From JAWXCF01 sp034440515 (GTDB lineage: Bacteria; Bacteroidota; Bacteroidia; CAILMK01), in contig JAWXCF010000039.1 in NCBI GenBank assembly GCA_034440515.1, positions 1-45,914 on the forward strand: a stretch of DNA of 45,914 nucleotides. The letters run 5' to 3'. The stretch's first letter is position 1, and the number at the start of each line of letters is the position of its first letter. The translations under genes and the position numbers were made by a program. Shown here piece by piece: positions 26,601 to 35,424 of this stretch. Under the pieces are notes generated by a model. The model was not told the origin of the DNA and did not search any database. It worked only from the letters and a program-made list of their open reading frames with translations.

Positions 26601-27160
26601 CTGACTCACTACAGAAATTAACTACCGATGAAATTGCAGTAAATGTGGTGATGAAAGGGGTAGGTCAGATTTCAGAAAGTGATATCTTATTAGCCATTGC
26701 ATCAGATGCCATCGTGATTGGTTTCCAAGTAAGACCTAGTATCTCAGGTCGTAAATTGGCAGAGACAGAGCAAATAGACATCAGACTATACAGCATTATA
26801 TATAATGCCATAGAGGAAGTGAAACTAGCTATGGAGGGTATGTTAGCCCCGTCTGAGGAGGAAAGAATAGTAGCCAACGTAGAAATACGTGATACATTCA
26901 GAATAACTAAGGTGGGTACCATTGCAGGTTGTTATGTACTAGACGGTAAAATAAGCCGTGCCAATAGCATTAGAATCATCAGAGACGGTGTGGTAGTTTA
27001 CACTGGTGAGCTAGATTCATTGAAACGTTTCAAAGACGATGTGAAAGAAGTAGCAGCAGGCTATGAGTGTGGTCTTAATGTGAAAAACTTTAATGACATT
27101 AAAGTAGGCGACATAATAGAGGCATTTGAAACTGTAGCTGTAGCTAGAAAATTAGCATAA
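23621..27160 (+). CDS. infB: Translation initiation factor IF-2
   Basis: This encodes 1179 residues. A short N-terminal helical domain ('RLSKVIKDLNIGLDTAVEFAKDKGF') is followed by a very long Lys/Glu/Pro/Val-rich linker (to about residue 420). A glycine/glutamine/asparagine-rich region lies at about 421-565. The conserved part then follows: second IF2_N-like helix bundle, and GTPase motifs G1 'GHVDHGKTSLLDYI' (about residue 684), G3 'DTPGHEAF' (about 732) and G4 'FNKIDKEG' (about 786). Domains II-IV end in 'GYECGLNVKNFNDIKVGDIIEAFE'. IF-2 places initiator tRNA on the ribosome. The gene starts 72 bases after nusA and is followed by a terminator. The total length is above the roughly 900-1000 residues usual for the family because of the linker and low-complexity segment. 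Confidence 0.97.
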   Translation: MSESNQGERLSKVIKDLNIGLDTAVEFAKDKGFVIEKKATQKIAGDLLDLLQKHFKKDKEEKEKTENAKPLTPLINSQERKHAREEQIHADVRKDASITPQAPAVSKNVEAKVEIPKEPAKIEQKLKVVNVEAPLIVQSAAHNPETKPKVETTKAESVNIVVPKTENPVVVEKPTIAKQEVDPIAKVEKPQEVISPADNKVGGFKILGKIELPEKGKRFPSYKQSVEEPKSADTIKKVDVTEKSVIEAAKPIEKEQTAPNIAVPVAQQEVEPKAPINIKVVKQETPIAKEATKKEPEAKVDQPTVEKLVKPVNVETPPQPIAKIESTVENSTAQASIGIVEEKRKDIPRVERKTVKAVKPVEEPEVDPVNAPKAPTSEPEKLKGLTIQGTIDLTQFNKKKPVASTDDPNKRKRARKVRGEVKPDGQNQGGQNQGQGGQAQGGNRSFVQVRTNNNPGGQGQGGGQGQGGGYQGGQNQGGQNQGAPNTGGGQGGGGYQGGQNRGPNTGGGQGGGGYQGGQNRGPNTGTQNRGPNTGGQNRGPNPGAGAPGGTGNRPSGNYQPRFGGGGSRNKGNRTNKKQRKDERRTRHLDRDFIEDKSVLEVIEFITVNELANIMNASVIQVITACMSMGLMVNINQRLDAETIQFVALEFGFEVTFKDAEVDEPSLEEADKEEDMVTRPPIVTIMGHVDHGKTSLLDYIRNANVVAGEAGGITQHIGAYEVTLDSGKHITFLDTPGHEAFTAMRARGAKVTDIAIIVIAADDTVMPQTREAISHAQAAGVPIVFAFNKIDKEGARTDRIREQLSELNILVEEWGGKFQTQEISAKSGVGIPNLLEKVLFESDLLELRADPKKRAVGTIVEASLDKGKGIMATVMVEKGTLRIGDPILAGANFGRVKAMFNERSQKIKEAGPAVPVQLLGFETPPTAGDKLYVPESESVARELATNRRQLVREQGIRARKHVTLDDLANRLKIGNFKQLNLIIKGDVDGSVEALADSLQKLTTDEIAVNVVMKGVGQISESDILLAIASDAIVIGFQVRPSISGRKLAETEQIDIRLYSIIYNAIEEVKLAMEGMLAPSEEERIVANVEIRDTFRITKVGTIAGCYVLDGKISRANSIRIIRDGVVVYTGELDSLKRFKDDVKEVAAGYECGLNVKNFNDIKVGDIIEAFETVAVARKLA
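24886..25320 (+). repeat. Low-complexity GGQ/GQN repeat tract inside infB
   Basis: Near-repeats of CAAGGCGGTGGA and AATAGAGGTCCTAAT-type units encode runs such as 'GGQGQGGGQGQGG' and 'QNRGPNTGGGQGGGGY'. This is protein-coding low complexity in the linker of IF-2. It also produces long spurious open frames on both strands. The DNA repeats could recombine and change the linker length. Confidence 0.85.
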
Positions 27161-27186
27161 GTATTAAATTTATAACCATATATATT

Positions 27187-27219
27187 ACCCAGATTGATTT
27201 ATTCAGTTTGGGTTTTTTT
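27187..27219 (+). terminator. Intrinsic terminator after infB
   Basis: CCCAGATTGA (27188-27197) pairs with TCAGTTTGGG (27203-27212), a 10-bp stem with two G-T pairs. The loop is TTTAT and a seven-T run follows. It closes the rimP-nusA-infB operon. Confidence 0.85.
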
Positions 27220-27297
27220 ATGGGTTTTGAATTGTTGTATTTGTAACAGATACACTTGCAGCTCAAAATCATTTTTACGCAAATTCTTATAACTCCG

Positions 27298-27305
27298 TAA
27301 CTTTG
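27298..27305 (+). promoter_or_regulatory. Candidate -7 element of the uvrA promoter
   Basis: TAACTTTG matches TAnnTTTG, 60 bases before the uvrA ATG at 27366. No TTG at the -33 distance is obvious. I see no LexA-like palindrome in the 140 bases upstream. Confidence 0.4.
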
Positions 27306-27365
27306 TAGTCCCTTTATTAGTTATATCTTATTAATTTGAATTTGCATCTAAGAGGGAAACCATCA

Positions 27366-30353
27366 ATGGCTGAAAAAACCGTAAAAACACCTAAAAAACC
27401 AAGCAAATCAAAAGCAAGCACGCCGCCAATACTTTCTGATCTAAACCCTGATAATGTTGAACACGGCAGCATTGATATATATGGCGCACGTGAACATAAT
27501 TTAAAAGATATTGATTTAAGCATTCCTAGAAATAAGTTGGTGGTATTTACTGGCTTAAGTGGAAGTGGCAAGAGTAGTTTGGCATTTGATACGGTATATG
27601 CTGAGGGGCAACGCCGATATATGGAGACTTTTAGTTCCTATGCCCGGCAATTTATGGGTAATATGAAACGCCCAGATGTAGATAAAATTAATGGTTTAAG
27701 TCCAGTAATCAGTATTGAGCAAAAAACCGTCAGCAAAAACCCTAGAAGTACCGTTGGTACCATTACAGAGATTTACGATTTCTTAAGGCTGCTTTACGCT
27801 CGTGCTAGTGATGCTTATAGCTATGAAACGGGTGCAAAAATGATTAAGTTTACTGATGACCAAATAGTTGCTGCCATATTAGAAGAATTTAATGATGATT
27901 CCGTTTACATATTGGCTCCTTTAGTTAAGCGAAGGAAGGGACATTATAGGGAATTGTTTGAGCAATTGCAAAAGAGTGGTTACACTAGAGTGAGGATAGA
28001 TGCAGAGGTGCAAGACATAGTACCAAAAATGCAATTAAGTCGCTATAAAATTCACGATATAGACTTAGTTATTGATAGAGTTAAGGTTAGTCCAGACTCT
28101 GGTATCAGCCGACTAAAGGGTTCATTGCAACTAGCTTTGCAAAAGGGTAAGGGACTGGTAACCATAGCTACTGTAGAGGCAGATAAAGAAAAGTTTTATA
28201 GCAGAAACTTGATGTGTCCAGATACGGGCATCAGTTATGAGGAGCCACAACCCAATACCTTTAGTTTTAATTCGCCTTACGGCTGGTGCCCCAGGTGCAA
28301 GGGTTTGGGCTATAGCTATCAGTTTGAACTAAAAAGTATATTTCCAGACCCAGAGAAAAGCATTAAAAATGGGGGAATAGCGCCATACGGTAAAGATATG
28401 GACTATTGGACTGCCAGTATGGTAAAAGCAGTACTGAAAAAACACGGATACAAGGGCACTGAGCCAGTTGGAAAATTATCTGAAGAGGTCATTCAGGAAC
28501 TGCTGTATGGTAGTGAAGAGAAATTGACTGTGGACTATAGCTACGCCGAGGTAAAAGCTGAAAACAAAGGTCTTGTTAAGACATTTGAAGACATTATGAT
28601 ACAGCCTGGCACTAGCGATATGAAAGAGGCCTTACAGGCTATCGGATACTTAGCTGATTGCCCAGAATGTGAGGGATATAGACTTAAAAAGGAAGCCCTA
28701 TTTTTTAAATTTGGTGAATTAAATATTGGTCAAGCAGCTTTGCTGCAATTGGATGTATTTCTAAATTGGATACAAGATGAGTATGGAAAACTGATAGATA
28801 GGCAAAAGCTAATAGCAACCGAAATAGTTAAGGAGTTAATTACTCGTACACAGTTCCTAATAGATGTTGGATTGCAGTATTTGGCTCTACATAGACCAGC
28901 GTTTAGCCTAAGTGGTGGTGAAGCGCAGCGCATTAGATTGGCCACACAAATTGGAAGTCAGTTAATTAATGTAACCTACATACTTGATGAGCCAAGCATT
29001 GGATTACATCAACGAGATAATGTGAGACTGATAAGTGCGCTAAAAAATCTGAGAGATATAGGTAATTCTGTAATAGTAGTAGAGCACGATAAAGATATGA
29101 TAAGCGAGGCTGACTATGTGGTTGACCTTGGTCCTGGCGCAGGTGTGCACGGCGGCAGAATAGTAGCCAGTGGTACGCCCCAGGAGTTTTTAAAAGGGGA
29201 TAGCCTGACTGTGCAGTATATGAATGGTACCCGCCAAATAAATATGCCTACACAACGTAGAGCCGGTAATGGCAACAGCATCGTATTAAAGGGGGCTACT
29301 GGACATAATCTAAAGAATGTAAATATTAGCCTGCCACTAGGTACAATGATATGTGTAACTGGGGTATCTGGCAGTGGTAAAAGCACCTTAATATCAGACA
29401 CGCTATACCCCATTATGCGTAAGCATTACTTTAGGTCTGCAGCCTATGCTAAGCCTTATAAAGAAATAGAAGGTCTCCAGTACTTAGATAAAGTAATAGA
29501 GATAGATCAATCAGCTATAGGTAGAACACCCCGCAGTAACCCTGCGACCTATACAGGACTATTTACCCTAATTAGAAACCTATTTGCACAACTACAGGAG
29601 GCTAAAATACGTGGTTATGCACCAGGCAGGTTTAGCTTTAATGTAAAAGGGGGCAGATGTGAAGACTGTGGCGGAGCAGGAGTTAAGGTGATAGAAATGA
29701 ACTTCTTGCCCGATGTACTGGTAGAATGCAATACCTGTATGGGCAGAAGGTATAATCGTGAAACGCTAGAAGTACGCTATAAGGGTAAATCCATCAGCGA
29801 TGTACTAAATATGACGGTAGAGGCCTCGGTTGATTTTTTTGAAAACATACCACAAATCAGACGAAAAGTAGTTACTTTAAACGAAGTGGGACTTGGCTAC
29901 ATAACTCTTGGTCAAAGCAGCACTACCCTAAGTGGAGGTGAAGCGCAACGCGTGAAACTGGCTACAGAATTAAGCAAAAGAGATACTGGTAAAACCTTCT
30001 ATATATTGGACGAACCAACTACTGGTCTGCACTTTGAGGACATAAACATACTGATGGAAGTACTTCAAAAGCTGGTTAATCGAGGCAATACCATCCTAAT
30101 TATAGAGCATAATCTAGACGTAATAAAGATAGCCGACTACATAGTAGATATGGGACCAGAGGGCGGCAATATGGGTGGGAGTGTGGTAGCCTGTGGCACA
30201 CCAGAGGAAATTATTAAAGTGAAAAAAAGTATAACAGGTAAATACTTAGCCGCAGAATTAAAAGGAACCAATGTAGAACAACCCGGTGAGCTAAATATAG
30301 TAGATCGCAGTAAAATATTTGCCCCTGTACCACCTAGAAGCTGGGAAAAATAA
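27366..30353 (+). CDS. uvrA: Excinuclease ABC subunit A (UvrA), first copy
   Basis: This encodes 995 residues from ATG 27366, preceded by a purine-rich AGAGGGAAA. An upstream TTG in frame adds only 10 residues and is less likely. It has two ABC modules: Walker A 'GLSGSGKSSLAFDT' (about residue 60) and 'GVSGSGKSTLISDT' (about 665), with signatures 'LSGGEAQRIRLA' and 'LSGGEAQRVKLA'. The C-terminal zinc module is intact ('CEDCGGAG...CNTCMGRRY'). In the first zinc module only one Cys remains in the first pair ('MCPDTGISY'), while 'CPRCKGLG' is kept; I recall this as usual for the phylum. UvrA scans DNA for lesions and loads UvrB in nucleotide excision repair. It is a single-gene unit and is paralogous to the gene at 40095. 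Confidence 0.96.
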   Translation: MAEKTVKTPKKPSKSKASTPPILSDLNPDNVEHGSIDIYGAREHNLKDIDLSIPRNKLVVFTGLSGSGKSSLAFDTVYAEGQRRYMETFSSYARQFMGNMKRPDVDKINGLSPVISIEQKTVSKNPRSTVGTITEIYDFLRLLYARASDAYSYETGAKMIKFTDDQIVAAILEEFNDDSVYILAPLVKRRKGHYRELFEQLQKSGYTRVRIDAEVQDIVPKMQLSRYKIHDIDLVIDRVKVSPDSGISRLKGSLQLALQKGKGLVTIATVEADKEKFYSRNLMCPDTGISYEEPQPNTFSFNSPYGWCPRCKGLGYSYQFELKSIFPDPEKSIKNGGIAPYGKDMDYWTASMVKAVLKKHGYKGTEPVGKLSEEVIQELLYGSEEKLTVDYSYAEVKAENKGLVKTFEDIMIQPGTSDMKEALQAIGYLADCPECEGYRLKKEALFFKFGELNIGQAALLQLDVFLNWIQDEYGKLIDRQKLIATEIVKELITRTQFLIDVGLQYLALHRPAFSLSGGEAQRIRLATQIGSQLINVTYILDEPSIGLHQRDNVRLISALKNLRDIGNSVIVVEHDKDMISEADYVVDLGPGAGVHGGRIVASGTPQEFLKGDSLTVQYMNGTRQINMPTQRRAGNGNSIVLKGATGHNLKNVNISLPLGTMICVTGVSGSGKSTLISDTLYPIMRKHYFRSAAYAKPYKEIEGLQYLDKVIEIDQSAIGRTPRSNPATYTGLFTLIRNLFAQLQEAKIRGYAPGRFSFNVKGGRCEDCGGAGVKVIEMNFLPDVLVECNTCMGRRYNRETLEVRYKGKSISDVLNMTVEASVDFFENIPQIRRKVVTLNEVGLGYITLGQSSTTLSGGEAQRVKLATELSKRDTGKTFYILDEPTTGLHFEDINILMEVLQKLVNRGNTILIIEHNLDVIKIADYIVDMGPEGGNMGGSVVACGTPEEIIKVKKSITGKYLAAELKGTNVEQPGELNIVDRSKIFAPVPPRSWEK

Positions 30354-30463
30354 GACAGAAATAATAATGTTCTATTTCACTTATCATCAATAAAAATAAA
30401 GTGCAAATTACTTTAAGCTAAATGTAATTTGGGGAAGGATTATAGTAAAATTAAGTAAAATGA

Positions 30464-30480
30464 TTGCCATAAGTTGGCAA
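30464..30480 (-). terminator. Possible terminator between uvrA and the minus-strand small gene
   Basis: TTGCCA/TGGCAA arms (30464-30469, 30475-30480) flank a five-base loop. Read on the minus strand it is followed by a T-rich stretch. It lies 29 bases past the small membrane-protein stop. The rest of 30354-30508 holds nothing recognisable. Confidence 0.4.
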
Positions 30481-30508
30481 CAAAGCAGAGAAGCCTTACA
30501 AGTAAAAA

Positions 30509-30661
30509 CTACTTCTTGCTGGTGTCTTTATTATGCTCATAGTCACTGGTGCCGTATTTCCAACGGTCAGTGAAATCGGTTTTACCATAAGCTGCTCTAA
30601 CTAAAAAGCCGCCAATAGCAAGTAACACAACGATTAATATTAGGGTTAGGGTAGTAGCCAT
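30509..30661 (-). CDS. Small single-pass membrane protein, 50 residues
   Basis: An ATG at 30661 opens a 50-codon frame to TAG at 30509-30511. Residues 3-24 ('TTLTLILIVVLLAIGGFLV') are one strongly hydrophobic helix. It is followed by 'RAAYGKTDFTDRWKYG', a basic-aromatic segment, and a polar tail ending in 'DTSKK'. The layout (helix first, charged C-terminus) fits a small inner-membrane protein with the tail in the cytoplasm or periplasm. It lies 95 bases downstream of the TPR gene on the same strand. It was found by translating the gap by hand. The function is not known; small proteins of this kind are often missed in annotation. No start signal beyond the ATG is obvious. Confidence 0.6.
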   Translation of the reverse strand: MATTLTLILIVVLLAIGGFLVRAAYGKTDFTDRWKYGTSDYEHNKDTSKK

Positions 30662-30721
30662 TCTAAAACTGTAAGTCTAAATATATTCTGTAAAAAGTTG
30701 CGTACTGCTTACCTACAATCT

Positions 30722-30730
30722 TGTGGATAA
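30722..30730 (-). other. Perfect DnaA-box 9-mer
   Basis: TGTGGATAA is the exact reverse complement of TTATCCACA. It stands alone in the gap between the small membrane protein and the TPR gene. A single box may titrate DnaA, regulate transcription, or be chance. Confidence 0.4.
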
Positions 30731-30756
30731 TTAGTGTTGCAAATGTAATGGTTTTC

Positions 30757-32595
30757 TTAATTAATTTTATCGCCACGCAGTATTCTGTATCTATTTCGTG
30801 CATCTACACCATACACACTGCCTTTATGCTCAAGCAGCAGTCTCTCATACAGCGACATAGCTGTAATCTTATCCTTCAGGGTCACTTCAAATATTATGGC
30901 TGCTTTGTACAATGCATCATCTGCTAAAATGTCTTTAGCGTGTTCGCTATATACTTTTTCATAATAGCCAAGTGCAGTAGCGAAATCTTTCTTTTTCACG
31001 GCAATGTTAGCACGCTCCATTAATGCTTCATCAGTAAGGGCGTGGGTAGGAAACTCCCTTTGTAGTGAATCTAAGTATGCATTTGCAGTAGCGTAAATGC
31101 CTTTAAATGAGTACAAATCTGCCTGAGCGTATAAGTATAGTGGACGTTGATTGCTGTCTAGCCCCAATATATCTTGTATGGTAAGTGCCAGCTGCATAGC
31201 GTCATTTGCAATTAATTCACTGGTACTAGACTTTAATACATCTAACTGAGCCTTAGCCCACTCAAACTCACCCCTATAAAAGCTAAGTTTGGCATTTCTA
31301 AATTTCGCCTCGTGTCCCAGCTCATCATCTTTATATTCTTTAGCTACCTGCTCATAATATAGGGTAGCATCCCACACTTCACCCGTCATAATGCTGTAAT
31401 CACCTAGGGCTAATCTAGCACTAGCATATTGCTCTTTATTTAGATTTGGGTGGCTTATATAATCTTTTAATAGCGTAATTGCGCCTTGTATATTATTGCT
31501 GTATTGCGCCTTAATTTCTGCTAATTTTAATACTATTTCGCCTCCTTCTTGACTTAGTAAGCCTATTTCATTTAGTACTTCATTATAATTCTTCTCTAGA
31601 TTTTCGACATCAAGTTTCGTAAAATTTGTAGTTTGTGTTATACGTTTATACTGTATGTCTAGTTGACCCTTTCTAGCAGACTGGTAATATCTAGCACTAG
31701 AACCCATATCTACTACGTATTGAAATATTTTATTGGCAAATTCATAATCGCCAGACTCTGCAACTTTATAGGCCAAAGTAACCAGTCTGTAACCACCAAA
31801 CTTTTGCCTATTGTCTAACGCCTTGGCCTGAATGTAGGCAGACTCATAATCCTTTCGCTCTAAGTACAACCAAGTAAGTAGATCAGGATAAATTATATTG
31901 TTTGGGTCACTTTGTATCCCTTTCAACAATTGTTTTCTCAATTCATTATATCCAGCCTCCTCTTGTACAATTTCTGCCAAAGATAATTCTATGGCCTCTA
32001 ATTGATAAGGGTAACTAACAGCCAATTGTATATATTCATTTACGACACCTGCATAGTCCTTATTTCGTTTATATATATCAGCCAAATCGCCACTCATAGC
32101 TTTAGAATTACCTGATACCTGACGATATTTTTCTATAAATTCTGCAGCTTGACTAAAGTATTCCCAATTTATGAGTCTAGCTACATAGTCAGTTATTGTT
32201 GTACTGTTGTCAGTTAAGTCTTGCTTTATACCGTTTAATATTCGCTTAAAGTCGTTCTCGTTACCCGATAGTTTTTCTAAATGCGCCAAGTCAATCCGTA
32301 TATAATTTCGCATTAGGTTGTCTTGCTTGGGTATATGGCGCTTTAGTTCTTTGCTTGCCGTCTTAAATTCTTTTACTTGAATTAAGCCATTTAAATATTT
32401 GTCATAGTCTGTAAAATTGTCTTTACGCTTATCCCATACTTTCTTAAATAGTGAATTAGCCTTAGCGTATTCACCCTGACTATAATATTGTCTAGCCAAA
32501 TCCTCATCTTCTTCAACCCCTTGAGCACTACCTGGGTAGCTGCCTAAAAGTATAAAGAATAGGAGTAAACTTATTTTACTTAGCGATTTTAACAT
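30757..32595 (-). CDS. Exported TPR-repeat protein
   Basis: This encodes 612 residues. A Sec signal peptide (ISLLLFFILLGSYPGSAQG) is followed by tetratricopeptide-type helical pairs across almost the whole length. Examples are 'DLARQYYSQGEYAKANSLFKKV' near the N-terminus (core 'YYSQGEYAKANSLFKK'), 'EVWDATLYYEQVAKEYKDD' and 'KKDFATALGYYEKVYSEH' near the C-terminus. No catalytic domain is visible. Periplasmic TPR proteins of this size in Bacteroidota often act in outer-membrane assembly or envelope complexes; that role is inference. The gene is divergent from the YfhO gene (175 bp between starts). It is followed by the 50-residue membrane-protein gene. Confidence 0.8.
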   Translation of the reverse strand: MLKSLSKISLLLFFILLGSYPGSAQGVEEDEDLARQYYSQGEYAKANSLFKKVWDKRKDNFTDYDKYLNGLIQVKEFKTASKELKRHIPKQDNLMRNYIRIDLAHLEKLSGNENDFKRILNGIKQDLTDNSTTITDYVARLINWEYFSQAAEFIEKYRQVSGNSKAMSGDLADIYKRNKDYAGVVNEYIQLAVSYPYQLEAIELSLAEIVQEEAGYNELRKQLLKGIQSDPNNIIYPDLLTWLYLERKDYESAYIQAKALDNRQKFGGYRLVTLAYKVAESGDYEFANKIFQYVVDMGSSARYYQSARKGQLDIQYKRITQTTNFTKLDVENLEKNYNEVLNEIGLLSQEGGEIVLKLAEIKAQYSNNIQGAITLLKDYISHPNLNKEQYASARLALGDYSIMTGEVWDATLYYEQVAKEYKDDELGHEAKFRNAKLSFYRGEFEWAKAQLDVLKSSTSELIANDAMQLALTIQDILGLDSNQRPLYLYAQADLYSFKGIYATANAYLDSLQREFPTHALTDEALMERANIAVKKKDFATALGYYEKVYSEHAKDILADDALYKAAIIFEVTLKDKITAMSLYERLLLEHKGSVYGVDARNRYRILRGDKIN

Positions 32596-32770
32596 CTGAT
32601 GTATTTAATATACGTTAAATACCATACCAAAGGAATGCTAATAGTGAATAAAAATATTATGATACAAGTACAAACCATTTCTAAAACAAAATAAATCTAT
32701 ATTTTAAGGCATTCGTACTATTTTCGCATAATCCCTACTTGGGTTATATTGTTGTAAATACATTCTGAAA

Positions 32771-35422
32771 ATGGTGCAAAAACCTGATACTAATAAATTA
32801 AAGAATTCTGTAAATAAAGGAACAGCTATAACTAGCGACACCAAAAAGCCTTGGTATTTGGCTATGCTCCCTCATTTTATCGCCATTATGGTATTGCTAA
32901 TAATGACAGTTGTATATCTGCAACCGGTATTGAAAGGCAAAATGTTACCGCAAAATGACGTAAAACAATTCAACGGAAGCTTTGAGGAAATAAGAAAATA
33001 TTATGCTGAAACTGGTGACCGCAGCTTGTGGACAAACTCAATGTTTGGCGGAATGCCAACCTATCAAATATCACCTTCATCACCTAATAGTATGTTGGGT
33101 ACCATTAGCATTTACAATGTATTGGTAAGTGGGTGGAGCCTACCTAAACCACTAAACGCTATGTTTCTATATGGTTTAAGCTTTTACCTTATGTTACTAG
33201 CATTTAGGGTCAGAGCTTGGTTAGCTTTAGTCGGTGCTATTGCTTATTCCTTAGCCAGTTTCAATATCATCATTATAGAGGCTGGCCATATGTTACAAGC
33301 ATACGCTCTGGGTACAGCACCATTAGTTATAGCAGGTGCAGCCTATATGATTAAGTGGCGCAGACTTTGGCTAGGTGCTGGACTATTTGCCTTAGCCCTA
33401 GCGTTAAATTTACGAACCAGTCACATACAAATGTCTTATTATGTTGGTATTGTTTTAGGACTTTATGTTGCATCAGAGTTTCTATTTGGCTTTTTAAATG
33501 GTACTAAAAAATATAGAATTCACCTACTTAAGTGCATCCCATTATTAGGTATAGCTTCGCTAATTGCGATAGGTACCACTGCGACATTGCAATGGACTAC
33601 CTATGAGTATGGTAAAGAAAGTACACGTGGCAAAAGCGAGTTAACCACAAAAAGCAGCAATAAAACAGGTGGGTTAGACCTAGACTATGCCTTCGAACAT
33701 AGCATTAGCCAAGGCGAGGCACTAAGTTTAATGATACCTAATGTACGGGGTGGTGCCAGCAGCAGAATAAGCGATGCCAGCCCAGCAGCCCTAAAGAAAG
33801 TTAACCCTAACATACAAGAGCAAGTAGCCAATTTTGACGCTTATTGGGGTGGACAGTCATTTACTGGTGGACCTGCATATGCCGGCGCCATCATTTGTAT
33901 GTTGTTTATACTTGGGCTGTTTGTTACTAAGGGCAATCATAGATTATGGATGGGTATTGCAGCCTTGATAAGTGTGTTATTGGCAATGGGTAAATATGCC
34001 CCTGGCTTCAATGAATTTATATTCTATAATTTCCCATTTTACAATAAGTTTAGGTCAGTAGCATTTACATTAATAATGGCGGAATTAGTACTGCCGCTGT
34101 TGGCTATGATAACCATAGAACAGATAATAAGACACGCCCAAGCTTGGGATAAAAAGCAATTGCGAAACTTCTTTATTGGGGTTGGCATACCTATAGTTAT
34201 TTGTTTGGGAATAGCATTAACACCGAGCAGTTTCTTCAGTCTGCAAAAGCCCGATGAGTACACCAAGTTTACAGAAATGGCACGTGGACAAATACCTGAA
34301 GATCAAGTTAAGCAAACATTTAATACTATAATGCCAGGTGTAGAGACTGCTAGAGGGGCATTAGCCAGCGCAGACGCTCTTAGGTCACTAATATTTATGT
34401 TGTTAGTAGCAGGTGCTATTTATCTGTACCACCTTAAGCGAATCAAGCATATTCCTTTAATTGTTATAATTGGAGTATTGGTTTTGGTTGACTTATATAG
34501 CCTTGACCAAAGGTATTTAAATGAAAAGAAATTTCTGCGTAAGACAGAGTTTGAGGCAGATAATCTACCTACCCCTGCAGATGAAAAAATATTGACAGAC
34601 AAAGACCCCCACTACAGGGTTTTAAACCTTACTAAGGACAATGTATTTAGCGATGCGACTACCAGTTTCTTCCACAAAAGTATTGGTGGGTATCACGGCG
34701 CAAAACTGAAAAGAATACAAGAGATAAATGAGCGCTATATGTATGAGGTAGTAGGTCTAATACAACAGAATATGAGGCAAATGCCAGCCCCACTACTTTT
34801 AGAGCAGTTGAATGCAGCCAATAAGCTAGGTCCAATAAATATGCTGAACACCAAATACTTAATAGTAAGTGAAGATGCAAATGGTGTTGTTCAAAATCCA
34901 TATAGTTATGGTAATGCTTGGCTGGTGAAGGGGTGGAAAATAAACCAAACAGCAGATGCTGAAATTGCTTCTCTAGGAAGTACAAATCTAAAAGACACGG
35001 CAACTCTGATGGCAAATAATGCCAAATATGTAGAAACTTTAGCCACTGGTGGAGATAGTACAGATAACATAAGTTTAACCCAATATAGACCCAACGGAAT
35101 AGTGTATGAGGCAAACCTAAGTGCCAACAGATTAGCAGTGTTTAGTGAGGTGTACTACGATAATGGTTTGGGCTGGAACGCGTACATAGACGGTAAAAAG
35201 GAAGAGCATATTAAGGTAGATTACCTATTACGTGGATTAGCTATACCTAGAGGTAAGCATAAAATTGAATTTAAGTTTGAACCAGAATCTTACGTTAAGG
35301 GTGAAAAAATAACCCTTGCCTGTAGTTTGGCTTTGATTGCTCTATTAGGTTTAGGAGTATTTACAGAATACAAACGACGTGGTACTAAAATTGATGACAA
35401 TGAAGATAAAGAAATGATGTAA
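32771..35422 (+). CDS. YfhO-family multi-pass membrane protein
   Basis: This encodes 883 residues. After a polar N-terminus (to about residue 30) the first membrane helix begins ('FIAIMVLLIMTVVYLQPVL'). The family opening 'GKMLPQNDVKQFNGSFEEIRKYY' and 'SMFGGMPTYQIS' follow in an external loop. At least ten hydrophobic helices follow to about residue 570, then a large soluble domain with 'VDYLLRGLAIPRGKHKIEFKFEP', and a final membrane helix near residue 855. This is the layout of YfhO proteins, GT-C-like membrane proteins implicated in glycosylation of surface polymers in other bacteria. The substrate here is unknown. It ends two bases before the small lipoprotein gene and is probably co-transcribed with it and aroE. 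Confidence 0.85.
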   Translation: MVQKPDTNKLKNSVNKGTAITSDTKKPWYLAMLPHFIAIMVLLIMTVVYLQPVLKGKMLPQNDVKQFNGSFEEIRKYYAETGDRSLWTNSMFGGMPTYQISPSSPNSMLGTISIYNVLVSGWSLPKPLNAMFLYGLSFYLMLLAFRVRAWLALVGAIAYSLASFNIIIIEAGHMLQAYALGTAPLVIAGAAYMIKWRRLWLGAGLFALALALNLRTSHIQMSYYVGIVLGLYVASEFLFGFLNGTKKYRIHLLKCIPLLGIASLIAIGTTATLQWTTYEYGKESTRGKSELTTKSSNKTGGLDLDYAFEHSISQGEALSLMIPNVRGGASSRISDASPAALKKVNPNIQEQVANFDAYWGGQSFTGGPAYAGAIICMLFILGLFVTKGNHRLWMGIAALISVLLAMGKYAPGFNEFIFYNFPFYNKFRSVAFTLIMAELVLPLLAMITIEQIIRHAQAWDKKQLRNFFIGVGIPIVICLGIALTPSSFFSLQKPDEYTKFTEMARGQIPEDQVKQTFNTIMPGVETARGALASADALRSLIFMLLVAGAIYLYHLKRIKHIPLIVIIGVLVLVDLYSLDQRYLNEKKFLRKTEFEADNLPTPADEKILTDKDPHYRVLNLTKDNVFSDATTSFFHKSIGGYHGAKLKRIQEINERYMYEVVGLIQQNMRQMPAPLLLEQLNAANKLGPINMLNTKYLIVSEDANGVVQNPYSYGNAWLVKGWKINQTADAEIASLGSTNLKDTATLMANNAKYVETLATGGDSTDNISLTQYRPNGIVYEANLSANRLAVFSEVYYDNGLGWNAYIDGKKEEHIKVDYLLRGLAIPRGKHKIEFKFEPESYVKGEKITLACSLALIALLGLGVFTEYKRRGTKIDDNEDKEMM

Positions 35423-35424
35423 TT

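Noticed and set aside
30640..30656. Telomere-like TTAGGGTTAGGG stretch
   Set aside because: It is the reverse complement of codons for Thr-Leu-Thr-Leu at the start of the small membrane protein. There are only two units and no replicon end.
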